Shown here: piece by piece, positions 1-6,242 of the stretch
How the letters are laid out: every line of letters begins with the position of its first letter
How positions within the stretch are numbered: position 1 is the stretch's first letter
Source of the DNA: an uncultured Collinsella sp.
Lineage (GTDB): Bacteria > Actinomycetota > Coriobacteriia > Coriobacteriales > Coriobacteriaceae
DNA: 32,262 bases
NCBI GenBank assembly: GCA_900765115.1
Contig: CAAFQK010000035.1
Coordinates: 1 to 32,262 of the forward strand
Direction: 5' to 3'
Program-made: the position numbers and the translations under genes
Notes under the pieces: generated by a model
The model's input: the letters and a program-made list of their open reading frames with translations, nothing else
Database searches by the model: none
What the model was told of the DNA's origin: nothing

Positions 1-38
1 ATATATTATGGTGGCTGCTCAACAGCCCTGCGCAAGAC

Positions 39-65
39 GAAAAGCACATTAAGTGCTTCCTTTTT
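39..65 (+). terminator. Weak terminator-like hairpin at the window edge
   Basis: AAGCAC (42-47) pairs with GTGCTT (53-58) around a 5-nt loop, followed by CCTTTTT. A second small hairpin, GGCTG (13-17) with CAGCC (23-27), lies just before it. This could end a gene lying left of the window. The A-rich left side means it could also work on the minus strand. The stem is only 6 bp, so the call is tentative. Confidence 0.4.
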
Positions 66-383
66 GGGGCGGACCTCGCAAAAAACTTAATATATTTCGC
101 CGCCCCTCTGCCAAGCCCAGACGACTCCACGCACTTTACCTGCGTAAACAATGTGAGTGAAATATGAATCTCGATGGATACGCCCGCAGCCGTGTATACT
201 AAACAGCTGTGTGAAACCAGGGGAGTATTCTGGCTGGACAAAATGCCTGCTTAATAGGGTTGTCAGGTAGTCCGGACGCAATACAAGGCTGGGGAGCACG
301 TCGTGTAAGTAGTGGTCCTCTAGGGGCGTACGCTCGGTGGTGTACGCATTGTCCCAAGACCACGCGAGAGTTGGGATCATATC
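66..383 (+). promoter_or_regulatory. Long non-coding leader of rplC
   Basis: No gene is visible in these bases, although rpsJ normally sits directly before rplC. The stretch contains a 26-nt element (174-199) that recurs before rplB with 23 of 26 bases identical. It ends in TATACT (195-200), a possible -10 box, but no good -35 box is seen at the right distance. A nested hairpin follows at 312-363. A small hairpin, GATCA (375-379) with TGATC (385-389), would cover the TTG start of rplC. The arrangement suggests a separate promoter plus a regulated 5' leader for rplC-rplD-rplW; this is inference. Confidence 0.5.
312..363 (+). ncRNA. Nested hairpin in the rplC 5' leader
   Basis: Three stacked helices are visible: GTGGTC (312-317) with GACCAC (358-363), GGG (323-325) with CCC (353-355), and GCGTAC (326-331) with GTACGC (342-347). 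It ends 20 nt before the rplC start. It has no U-tract, so it is more likely a protein-binding leader than a terminator. Autoregulation of r-protein operons by L4 or other r-proteins through leader hairpins is known in other bacteria; whether this is one is not shown. Confidence 0.45.
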
Positions 384-1004
384 TTGATCAGCATGATTCT
401 CGGCCGCAAGATTGGCATGACCCAGGTTTGGGACGAGGACGACAACGTCGTTCCCGTCACGGTCATCCAGGCTGGCCCCTGCGCTGTCTCGCAGGTTAAA
501 ACTCAGGCAACCGACGGCTATGACGCCGTCCAGATCGGTTTCGGCGACATCAAGGCCAAGAACGTGAACAAGCCCATGGCTGGTCACTTCGCCAAGGCTG
601 GCGTCGAGCCTGTCCGTTTCCTTCGTGAGGTCCGCGTCGAGAACGGCGAGGAGCACAAGGTCGGCGAGGTTGTCACCGTCGCTGATTTCGCTGATGTCGA
701 GAAGGTCGACGTCATCGGTACCTCCAAGGGTAAGGGCTTCCAGGGTCGCATCAAGCGCTGGGGTCAGCGCCGCGGTCCTATGACGCATGGTTCTCACTTC
801 CAGCGTCACCCAGGTTCTATCGGTCAGTGCGCCTATCCTGCGCGCGTCCTCAAGGGCGTCAAGATGGCCGGTCACATGGGTAACGAGCGCGTTACCGTCA
901 AGAACCTTTCCGTTGTCCGCATCGATGCCGAGCAGAACCTCATCTTGGTCAAGGGCGCTGTCCCGGGTGCCAAGAATGGTCTCGTCGCCATCCGTATGGC
1001 CTAA
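384..1004 (+). CDS. rplC: Ribosomal protein L3
   Basis: L3 binds 23S rRNA early in 50S assembly and reaches toward the peptidyl transferase centre. The 206-aa product has the usual family length, the N-terminal LGRKIGMTQVW motif and the basic central loop around KGFQGRIKRWGQRRG, followed by the conserved GSIGQCAYPARV region. The start is taken as TTG at 384 because GGGA (373-376) lies 7 nt upstream; an in-frame ATG at 393 would give a product three residues shorter but has no Shine-Dalgarno site at a good distance. It is the first gene of the rplC-rplD-rplW block. rpsJ, its usual upstream partner, is not in the window. The uncommon start codon lies in a small hairpin, which may lower translation. 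Confidence 0.97.
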   Translation: MISMILGRKIGMTQVWDEDDNVVPVTVIQAGPCAVSQVKTQATDGYDAVQIGFGDIKAKNVNKPMAGHFAKAGVEPVRFLREVRVENGEEHKVGEVVTVADFADVEKVDVIGTSKGKGFQGRIKRWGQRRGPMTHGSHFQRHPGSIGQCAYPARVLKGVKMAGHMGNERVTVKNLSVVRIDAEQNLILVKGAVPGAKNGLVAIRMA

Positions 1005-1050
1005 GGGCCCAGCCCATTTAGCCCAGCGTCATACCAAGGAGAACACTTAA

Positions 1051-1677
1051 ATGGCAAAGTTTGAAGTAAAGAACAGCGAGGGCAAGAAGGTCGCCGAGGC
1101 CGAGCTCGCCGCTGAGGTGTACGGCATCGAGCCGAACATCCACGTTATGCACCACATCGTCAAGTGCCAGATGGCCTCTTGGCGTCAGGGCACCCAGTCC
1201 GCTAAGGGCCGCTCTGAGGTTTCCGGTGGCGGCAAGAAGCCTTGGCGTCAGAAGGGCACCGGCCGTGCCCGCCAGGGTTCCATCCGTGCTGCCCAGTGGC
1301 GTCACGGTGGCGTCGTCTTCGCCCCCAAGCCCCGTTCCTACGCTAAGCGTATGAACAACAAGGAGGTCAAGCTGGCTATGCGCTCCGCGCTGTCCGCCAA
1401 GCTGGCCGATGGCGAGCTCGTGCTCGTCGACGACTACGGCTTCGAGAAGCCTTCCACCAAGGCTGCCGTCGCCATGCTCAAGGCTCTCGGCCTTGAGGGC
1501 AAGCGTCTGACCATCATCGTTCGCGATGAGGACGTCAACGCCTACCTGTCGTTCCGCAACATTCCCAAGACGTTCATCATCACTGCCGACGAGGCCAACA
1601 CCTACGATCTCGTCAACAACAACGCTGTGCTGATGCCCGCCGACATCGCCGCTCACTTCGGGGAGGTGCTTGCATAA
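1051..1677 (+). CDS. rplD: Ribosomal protein L4
   Basis: L4 (uL4) is a 50S protein that lines the exit tunnel through a long basic loop; in several bacteria it also represses the S10 operon. The 208-aa product matches the family length. The loop motif KKPWRQKGTGRARQGSIR is intact (around residues 65-85), as is the C-terminal globular part with RNIPKTFIITADEAN. AAGGAG about 10 nt before the ATG is a clear ribosome binding site. The gene follows rplC after 46 nt, and its stop codon directly abuts the rplW start, so the two are probably translationally coupled. If the leader hairpin before rplC is autoregulatory, L4 is the first candidate ligand by analogy only. Confidence 0.98.
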   Translation: MAKFEVKNSEGKKVAEAELAAEVYGIEPNIHVMHHIVKCQMASWRQGTQSAKGRSEVSGGGKKPWRQKGTGRARQGSIRAAQWRHGGVVFAPKPRSYAKRMNNKEVKLAMRSALSAKLADGELVLVDDYGFEKPSTKAAVAMLKALGLEGKRLTIIVRDEDVNAYLSFRNIPKTFIITADEANTYDLVNNNAVLMPADIAAHFGEVLA

Positions 1678-1965
1678 ATGACCGCCCACGAGATCATCAT
1701 CCGTCCGATCGTGTCCGAGCGTTCCTTCTCCGGCATGGAGCTGAACAAGTACACGTTCGAGGTCGCCAAGGATGCTAACAAGTATCAGATCAAGGACGCT
1801 GTCGAGGAGATTTTCGGCGTCAAGGTCGTTCGCGTGAACACCCTGACGGTCAAGCCCAAGACCAAGCGCGTGCGCTATGTCGCCGGCAAGACCCGTTCTT
1901 GGAAGAAGGCCATCGTCACGCTGGCCGAGGGCGACACCATCGAGGTCTTTGGCAACCAGGCCTAA
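1678..1965 (+). CDS. rplW: Ribosomal protein L23
   Basis: L23 (uL23) sits at the exit of the ribosomal tunnel and is the docking site for trigger factor and SRP. The product is 95 aa, a normal length, with the family pattern IIIRPIVSERSF at the N-terminus, KYTFEVAKDANKYQIKDAVE in the middle and the basic stretch KPKTKRVRY. The ATG follows the rplD stop with no spacer, so translation is probably coupled. It is the last gene of the first block; a strong hairpin (1983-2020) lies 17 nt after its stop. Confidence 0.98.
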   Translation: MTAHEIIIRPIVSERSFSGMELNKYTFEVAKDANKYQIKDAVEEIFGVKVVRVNTLTVKPKTKRVRYVAGKTRSWKKAIVTLAEGDTIEVFGNQA

Positions 1966-1982
1966 GACTCGCTGCTGTTGAG

Positions 1983-2020
1983 TGAGCTCATGCCTCCCAA
2001 ATAGGGGAGGCGAGAGCTCA
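1983..2020 (+). terminator. Strong hairpin after rplW, partial terminator or leader element
   Basis: Outer arms TGAGCTC (1983-1989) and GAGCTCA (2014-2020) and inner arms GCCTCCC (1992-1998) and GGGAGGC (2005-2011) make a 14-bp stem with one 2x2 internal loop and the loop AAATAG. It is followed by AGGTTTTGGG, a short and interrupted U-tract. This could be a leaky terminator that lowers transcription between rplW and rplB, or a protein-binding site. TATAAA (2033-2038) and the shared 26-nt element follow directly. Confidence 0.6.
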
Positions 2021-2038
2021 AGGTTTTGGGCGTATAAA

Positions 2039-2064
2039 ATGGACACGCCCGGAACCGTGTATAC
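2039..2064 (+). promoter_or_regulatory. 26-nt element shared by the rplC and rplB leaders
   Basis: These 26 bases match 174-199 upstream of rplC at 23 positions. Both copies can form a small stem: ACACG/CGTGT here, ATACG/CGTGT in the rplC copy, where a C-G pair becomes U-G, so pairing is kept. Both copies end in TGTATAC, which may also act as a -10 box. Directly upstream, TATAAA (2033-2038) is a second -10 candidate; neither has a clear -35. The role (promoter, RNA element or both) is open. Confidence 0.45.
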
Positions 2065-2082
2065 GTCCGGTGTCATCGCACC

Positions 2083-2141
2083 CGAGGCAGAACCTCGAAT
2101 CCCTGTCTGTGATGGCTAACGGATTCCTATTGAAAGGGATT
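2083..2141 (+). promoter_or_regulatory. rplB leader with a possible Shine-Dalgarno-sequestering pair
   Basis: CGAGG (2083-2087) and CCTCG (2093-2097) form a small hairpin. AATCCC (2098-2103) is fully complementary to GGGATT (2136-2141), which covers the ribosome binding site AAAGGGA just before the rplB ATG at 2145. Folding would hide the ribosome binding site, a common way to control r-protein translation. This is read from the sequence only. Confidence 0.4.
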
Positions 2142-2144
2142 GTA

Positions 2145-2975
2145 ATGGCTGTAAAGCACCTTAAGCCGACCTCCGCTGGTAGGCGTTGGCAGACGATCTC
2201 CGATTTCTCCGAGATCACCTGCACCAAGCCCGAGAAGTCTCTTCTCGAGCCCCTGCCCAAGAAGGCCGGTCGTAACAACAACGGCCGCATCACCACCCGC
2301 CACCAGGGCGGCGGCGTGAAGCGTCGTTACCGCGTGATCGACTTCAAGCGCAACAAGGACGGCGTGCCCGCCAAGGTTGCCACGATCGAGTACGATCCGA
2401 ACCGTTCCGCTCGCATCGCTCTGCTGCACTACGCTGACGGTGAGAAGCGCTACATCCTGGCCCCCAAGGGCCTCGAGGTCGGTCAGACCATCATGTCCGG
2501 TTCTGACGCCGACATCAAGCCGGGCAACGCTCTGCCCCTCGCCGACATCCCCGTCGGTACGCTCATCCACGCCGTCGAGTTCCAGCCGGGCAAGGGCGCT
2601 GCTATCGCCCGTTCCGCCGGTAACTCCTGCCAGCTGATGGGTAAGGAGGGCAAGTACGCTATCGTCCGTATGCCTTCCTCCGAGATGCGCCGCATCCTCG
2701 TTACCTGCCGCGCCACCGTCGGTGAGGTCGGCAACGCCGATCACTCCAACATCGTCATCGGCAAGGCCGGCCGTAAGCGTCACATGAACGTGCGCCCGAC
2801 CGTCCGCGGTACCGTCATGAACCCTGTCGACCACCCGCACGGCGGTGGCGAGGGCAAGAACCACACCTCTGGTCGTCCCTCCGTTACCCCCTGGGGTAAG
2901 CCGACGAAGGGCCTTCGTACGCGCAAGAAGAAGAAGGTCTCGAACCAGCACATCATTCGTCGCCGTAAGAAGTAA
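2145..2975 (+). CDS. rplB: Ribosomal protein L2
   Basis: L2 (uL2) is required for subunit association and sits close to the peptidyl transferase centre. The product from ATG 2145 is 276 aa, the usual length, beginning MAVKHLKPTSAGRRWQT. The conserved C-terminal motif VDHPHGGGEG is present, with the functional histidine of this loop, and the end is strongly basic (RTRKKKKVSNQHIIRRRKK). The reading frame stays open upstream to a GTG at 2070, but AAAGGGA (2133-2139) and protein family alignment fix the start at 2145. It begins the second block (rplB to rpsQ) after a 179-nt spacer with folded elements. rpsS follows after 32 nt. Confidence 0.98.
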   Translation: MAVKHLKPTSAGRRWQTISDFSEITCTKPEKSLLEPLPKKAGRNNNGRITTRHQGGGVKRRYRVIDFKRNKDGVPAKVATIEYDPNRSARIALLHYADGEKRYILAPKGLEVGQTIMSGSDADIKPGNALPLADIPVGTLIHAVEFQPGKGAAIARSAGNSCQLMGKEGKYAIVRMPSSEMRRILVTCRATVGEVGNADHSNIVIGKAGRKRHMNVRPTVRGTVMNPVDHPHGGGEGKNHTSGRPSVTPWGKPTKGLRTRKKKKVSNQHIIRRRKK

Positions 2976-3007
2976 TTTCGGATACCGAGTTTTAGGAGAA
3001 AGCACTT

Positions 3008-3268
3008 ATGAGCAGAAGTCTCAAAAAGGGCCCGTTCGTGGAGACTCGCCTTCTCTCGCGTATCACCGCGATGAACGAGGCTGGCAAGAAGGACGTCGTG
3101 AAGACCTGGTCCCGCGCGTCCACCATCTTCCCCGAGATGGTTGGTCACACCATCGCCGTCCACGACGGCCGCAAGCATGTGCCCGTGTATGTTACCGAGT
3201 CCATGGTTGGTCACAAGCTCGGCGAGTTCGCGCCGACTCGTACGTTCCGTGGCCACAAGGCCAAATAG
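3008..3268 (+). CDS. rpsS: Ribosomal protein S19
   Basis: S19 (uS19) is a head protein of the 30S subunit that contacts S13 and the A-site finger of 23S rRNA. The product is 86 aa, slightly short but complete: SRSLKKGPFVE at the start, TWSRASTIFPEMVGHTIAVH in the middle and GEFAPTRTFRGHK at the end. AGGAGAAAG lies before the ATG. It belongs to the rplB-rpsQ block, with rplV beginning 14 nt after its stop. Confidence 0.98.
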   Translation: MSRSLKKGPFVETRLLSRITAMNEAGKKDVVKTWSRASTIFPEMVGHTIAVHDGRKHVPVYVTESMVGHKLGEFAPTRTFRGHKAK

Positions 3269-3282
3269 GGGGTTAACCGTAA

Positions 3283-3654
3283 ATGGCAACTAAGTCTATT
3301 GAAACTGAGGCCACCGAGGTTCGCGCCGTCGCTAAGTACGTGCGTGTTTCCCCCAGCAAGGCCCGCCTGGTGGTCGATCTGATCCGCCGCAAGCCTGTCG
3401 CTCAGGCCTTCGACATCCTCCACTTCTGCGACCGCGCCGTCGCCGTGGATGTCGAGAAGGTTCTCCGTTCCGCCGTTGCGAACGCCGAGAACAACAACGG
3501 TCTGCGTGCCGACAACCTGGTTGTCGCCGCTGCCTATGTTGACGAGGGTCCGACGCTTAAGCGCATCCGTCCCCGCGCCAAGGGTTCCGCTTCTCGCATT
3601 CTGAAGCGTACTTCCCACATCACCGTCGTCGTTGCTCCTCGAAAGGAGGCGTAA
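3283..3654 (+). CDS. rplV: Ribosomal protein L22
   Basis: L22 (uL22) lines the peptide exit tunnel with a long beta hairpin; changes in that hairpin can give macrolide resistance in other species. The product is 123 aa. It has VRVSPSKARLVVDLIRRK near the N-terminus, the NAENNNGL motif, and the hairpin residues TLKRIRPRAKGSASRILKR, which look wild-type. An N-terminal extension of about 12 residues precedes the core domain. The ribosome binding site AGGGGG overlaps the spacer after rpsS. The end of the gene contains AAAGGAGG (3641-3648), which serves rpsC. Confidence 0.98.
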   Translation: MATKSIETEATEVRAVAKYVRVSPSKARLVVDLIRRKPVAQAFDILHFCDRAVAVDVEKVLRSAVANAENNNGLRADNLVVAAAYVDEGPTLKRIRPRAKGSASRILKRTSHITVVVAPRKEA

Positions 3655-3660
3655 AGCTGT

Positions 3661-4371
3661 ATGGGTCAGAAAGTCTACCCCACCGGCTTCCGTCTTGGCA
3701 TCACCGAGAACTGGCGCTCCCGCTGGTTCGCAGAGAAGGATTACGCTAAGACCCTCGGTAACGATCTCGAGATCCGCAAGTACCTCGAGAAGCGTCTTTC
3801 CCGCGCAGCTGTCTCCCGCGTCGAGATCGAGCGCGCTGGCGACAAGGTGAAGGTCATCATCCTCACCGCTCGCCCCGGCGTTGTCATCGGTAAGAAGGGT
3901 GCCGAGATCGATACCCTCCGCACCGAGCTCGAGAAGGTCGCTGGCGTCTCCAAGGGCCAGCTCTCCGTCGACGTTGTCGAGATCAAGCGCCCCGAGCTCG
4001 ACGCCAACCTCGTTGCTCAGTCCATTGCTGAGCAGCTCGAGGGCCGCGTTGCCTTCCGTCGCGCTATGCGCAAGGCTGTCCAGTCCGCCCGCAAGGCCGG
4101 CGCTAAGGGCATCCGTATCCAGTGCTCCGGTCGTCTCGGCGGTGCCGAGATGGGCCGTCGTGAGTGGTACCGTGAGGGTCGCGTGCCTCTGCACACCCTC
4201 CGTGCCAAGATCGACTACGGCACGGCTGTCGCCAGCACCACCATGGGCGCTTGCGGCGTGAAGGTCTGGATCTACCTGGGCGAGAAGCTCCCGGGCCAGC
4301 CTGTTCCCAACCCTGCACTCGAGGGCTCTTCCCGTCCTCGTCGTCGTAACTCCGAGAGGAGGGGTCAGTAG
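3661..4371 (+). CDS. rpsC: Ribosomal protein S3
   Basis: S3 (uS3) forms part of the mRNA entry tunnel of the 30S subunit and helps unwind mRNA. The product is 236 aa. The N-terminal start MGQKVYPTGFRLG is typical, the KH domain carries its GxxG loop in VVIGKKGAEID (around residues 76-86), and the C-terminal domain has GCSGRLGGAEMGR-like sequence (read as QCSGRLGGAEMGRREWYREG). Its tail is rich in Arg and Ser. The TAG stop shares one base with the GTG start of rplP, so coupled translation is expected. Confidence 0.98.
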   Translation: MGQKVYPTGFRLGITENWRSRWFAEKDYAKTLGNDLEIRKYLEKRLSRAAVSRVEIERAGDKVKVIILTARPGVVIGKKGAEIDTLRTELEKVAGVSKGQLSVDVVEIKRPELDANLVAQSIAEQLEGRVAFRRAMRKAVQSARKAGAKGIRIQCSGRLGGAEMGRREWYREGRVPLHTLRAKIDYGTAVASTTMGACGVKVWIYLGEKLPGQPVPNPALEGSSRPRRRNSERRGQ

Positions 4372-4874
4372 TGCTTGCCCCTAAGCGTATTCTTCACCGC
4401 AAGGTGCAGCGTGGCTCCATGAAGGGCCAGGCCAAGGGTAATACCGAGCTGCATTTCGGCGAGTTTGGTATCCAGGCTCTCGAGGCCCATTGGATTACCA
4501 ACCGTCAGATCGAGGCCGCTCGTATTGCCATGACCCGCTACATGAAGCGTGGCGGTCGTGTCTACATCACGATCTTCCCCGATAAGCCCATCACCAAGAA
4601 GCCTGCTGAGACTCGCATGGGTTCTGGTAAGGGTAACCCCGAGGAGTGGGTGGCCGTCGTCAAGCCCGGCCGCATCATGTTCGAGGTCAAGGGCGTGCCC
4701 GAGGAGGTCGCTCGCGAGGCTCTGCGTCTTGCACAGCACAAGCTTCCCATCAAGACCAAGATTGTTGCTGCTAAGAACGCTGAGCAGCGCATCGAGAAGG
4801 AGATGGCTGAGGAGGCCGCTCTCGAGGCCAAGTGGGCTGCTGAGGACGCCGCCGCCGCCAAGGAGGAGAACTAA
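4371..4874 (+). CDS. rplP: Ribosomal protein L16 with an acidic/alanine-rich tail
   Basis: L16 (uL16) binds near the A site and is needed for late 50S assembly. The start is GTG at 4371, overlapping the rpsC stop by one base, with GAGAGGAGGGG upstream. The first ~138 residues match the family: LAPKRILHRKVQRG, HFGEFGIQALE, RMGSGKGNPEEWVAVVKPGR. The 167-aa length is about 28 residues longer than the common form because of a C-terminal helix rich in Ala and Glu (KEMAEEAALEAKWAAEDAAA). Such tails occur in some actinobacterial r-proteins; no function is known to me. The stop overlaps the rpmC start by one base. Confidence 0.97.
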   Translation: MLAPKRILHRKVQRGSMKGQAKGNTELHFGEFGIQALEAHWITNRQIEAARIAMTRYMKRGGRVYITIFPDKPITKKPAETRMGSGKGNPEEWVAVVKPGRIMFEVKGVPEEVAREALRLAQHKLPIKTKIVAAKNAEQRIEKEMAEEAALEAKWAAEDAAAAKEEN

Positions 4875-5089
4875 TGAAGCCCGCAGAGATTCGTGAGCTC
4901 TCGGACGCTCAGCTCGTTGAGAAGCTGAAGGAAATGCGCGCCGAGCTCTTTAACCTTCGTTTCCAGATGGCCACCAGCCAGCTGGACAACACCGCTCGCG
5001 TCAACACCGTGAAGAAGGACATCGCTCGCGTCCTCACGGAGCAGCGCGCCCGCGAGATCGCAGCGGAGAAGTCCGCTGTCGCCGAGTAG
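4874..5089 (+). CDS. rpmC: Ribosomal protein L29
   Basis: L29 (uL29) is a small helical protein beside the tunnel exit, next to L23. The 71-aa product shows the family pattern EIRELSDAQLVEKLKEMRAE and LFNLRFQMATSQLDN, followed by VKKDIARVLTEQRARE. Its ATG shares an A with the TAA of rplP, so it is probably translated by coupling. GGAGGAGAA at the end of rplP acts as ribosome binding site. Confidence 0.97.
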   Translation: MKPAEIRELSDAQLVEKLKEMRAELFNLRFQMATSQLDNTARVNTVKKDIARVLTEQRAREIAAEKSAVAE

Positions 5090-5105
5090 GACCTAAGGAG
5101 AGAAC

Positions 5106-5366
5106 ATGACTGATTCGCGTAACTCGCGTAAGGTCCGTACGGGTGTCGTTACCTCCGTCTCCGGTGCCAAGACCATTGTTGTCACCATCACCGAGCGCAA
5201 GCGTCACCCCAAGTACGGCAAGATGATGACCAGCTCCAAGAAGCTGCACGCTCACGACGAGGAGTGCACGGCTGGCGTGGGCGATACCGTCCGCGTTATG
5301 GAGACCCGTCCTATGTCCAAGATGAAGCGTTGGCGCCTCATCGAGGTCGTCGAGCGCGCTAAATAA
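5106..5366 (+). CDS. rpsQ: Ribosomal protein S17
   Basis: S17 (uS17) is an OB-fold protein that binds 16S rRNA early in 30S assembly. The 86-aa product carries GVVTSVSGAKTIVVTITER at the N-terminus and HPKYGKMMTSSKKLHAHDE in the middle, both typical. AAGGAGAG lies 7 nt before the ATG. It is the last gene of the second block; a 118-nt structured spacer separates it from rplN, whereas in most genomes rpsQ and rplN are close together. Confidence 0.97.
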   Translation: MTDSRNSRKVRTGVVTSVSGAKTIVVTITERKRHPKYGKMMTSSKKLHAHDEECTAGVGDTVRVMETRPMSKMKRWRLIEVVERAK

Positions 5367-5393
5367 GCAGTCGCTCTTACGACTTGTACGTTT

Positions 5394-5459
5394 CCGAAGA
5401 TGTGCGTATGCCTGGTTTGCATACCACAGGCCGTCTAAAGGCTGCGCACCTCTCTTCGG
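5394..5459 (+). ncRNA. Three-way-junction-like leader of rplN
   Basis: A closing stem CCGAAGA (5394-5400)/TCTTCGG (5453-5459) encloses GTGCG (5402-5406)/CGCAC (5445-5449), a hairpin GTATGC (5406-5411)/GCATAC (5419-5424) and a hairpin GCC (5430-5432)/GGC (5440-5442). One base is shared between two helices, so they cannot all form fully at once. No U-tract follows; the rplN ribosome binding site CGGAGG starts 9 nt later. This is best read as a regulatory mRNA element, possibly r-protein-binding. Confidence 0.5.
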
Positions 5460-5484
5460 TTCTTAGTTCGGAGGAACATCTACC

Positions 5485-5853
5485 ATGATTCAGATGCAAA
5501 CCATGCTGAACGTCGCCGACAACTCCGGCGCTCGCAAGATTCGCTGCATCAAGGTGCTTGGCGGTTCCAAGCGTCGTTATGCAGGCATCGGCGATGTGTT
5601 CATCGGTGCTGTCCAGGAGGCTACCCCTGGCGCCAACGTCAAGAAGAAGGACGTTGTCCGTTGCGTCGTCGTTCGCACCGTTAAGGAGATCCGCCGCAAG
5701 GATGGCTCCTACATTCGCTTTGATGAGAACGCCTGCGTTGTCATCAACAACGATGGTTCGCCCGTCGGCACCCGTATCTTCGGGCCCGTCGCTCGCGAGC
5801 TTCGTGACAAGAAGTACATGAAGATCGTCTCGCTCGCTCCCGAGACCCTGTAG
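5485..5853 (+). CDS. rplN: Ribosomal protein L14
   Basis: L14 (uL14) lies on the subunit interface of the 50S subunit and is the docking site of the silencing factor RsfS. The 122-aa product has the normal length and the conserved runs MIQMQTMLNVADNSGAR, KVLGGSKRRYAGIGD and VNFDENA-like IRFDENACVVINNDGSP. CGGAGG lies 10 nt before the ATG. It begins the short third block, rplN-rplX, after a folded leader. Confidence 0.98.
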   Translation: MIQMQTMLNVADNSGARKIRCIKVLGGSKRRYAGIGDVFIGAVQEATPGANVKKKDVVRCVVVRTVKEIRRKDGSYIRFDENACVVINNDGSPVGTRIFGPVARELRDKKYMKIVSLAPETL

Positions 5854-5866
5854 TTAGGGGAGATAT

Positions 5867-6172
5867 ATGTATATCAAGAAGGGCGATAAGGTCCAGGTTC
5901 TCTCTGGTAAGGATCGCGGCAAGCAGGGCGTTATCCTGCGTGCTCTCCCCGCCGAGAACAAGGTCGTTGTCGAGGGCGTTTCGGTCGTCAAGAAGGCCGT
6001 CAAGCCCAACGCTGCCAACCAGCAGGGCGGCATCGTTTCGCAGGAGGCTCCCATCGATGCCTCCAACGTCAATCTCGTTTGCCCCGAGTGCGGTAAGGCT
6101 ACCCGCGTCGGTCACGAGAAGGACGGCAAGAACAAGCTGCGCGTCTGCAAGAAGTGTGGCCACAAGTTCTAA
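5867..6172 (+). CDS. rplX: Ribosomal protein L24 with a Cys-rich C-terminus
   Basis: L24 (uL24) starts 50S assembly and sits by the tunnel exit. The 101-aa product opens with the KOW motif (KKGDKVQVLSGKDRGKQGVI) and has the family sequence NVVVEGVSVVKK-like KVVVEGVSVVKKAVKP. The C-terminus holds two CxxC pairs, CPECGK and CKKCGH, a zinc-ribbon pattern found in part of the L24 family. AGGGGAG lies just before the ATG. In most bacteria rplE follows directly; here a strong terminator comes 30 nt after the stop. Confidence 0.98.
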   Translation: MYIKKGDKVQVLSGKDRGKQGVILRALPAENKVVVEGVSVVKKAVKPNAANQQGGIVSQEAPIDASNVNLVCPECGKATRVGHEKDGKNKLRVCKKCGHKF

Positions 6173-6202
6173 GCTGCCCGCAACATCAAGTTGCTAGCAA
6201 AG

Positions 6203-6234
6203 GCCCGGATGCCCCACGGCACCCGGGCTTTTTT
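6203..6234 (+). terminator. Rho-independent terminator of the ribosomal operon
   Basis: GCCCGG (6203-6208) pairs with CCGGGC (6223-6228) and TGCC (6210-6213) with GGCA (6218-6221), with one A/C mismatch and a 4-nt loop, then TTTTTT (6229-6234). A smaller hairpin GCAAC/GTTGC (6180-6194) precedes it. The stem and U-tract are of textbook quality, so transcription very likely ends here. Confidence 0.92.
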
Positions 6235-6242
6235 CTATCCCT

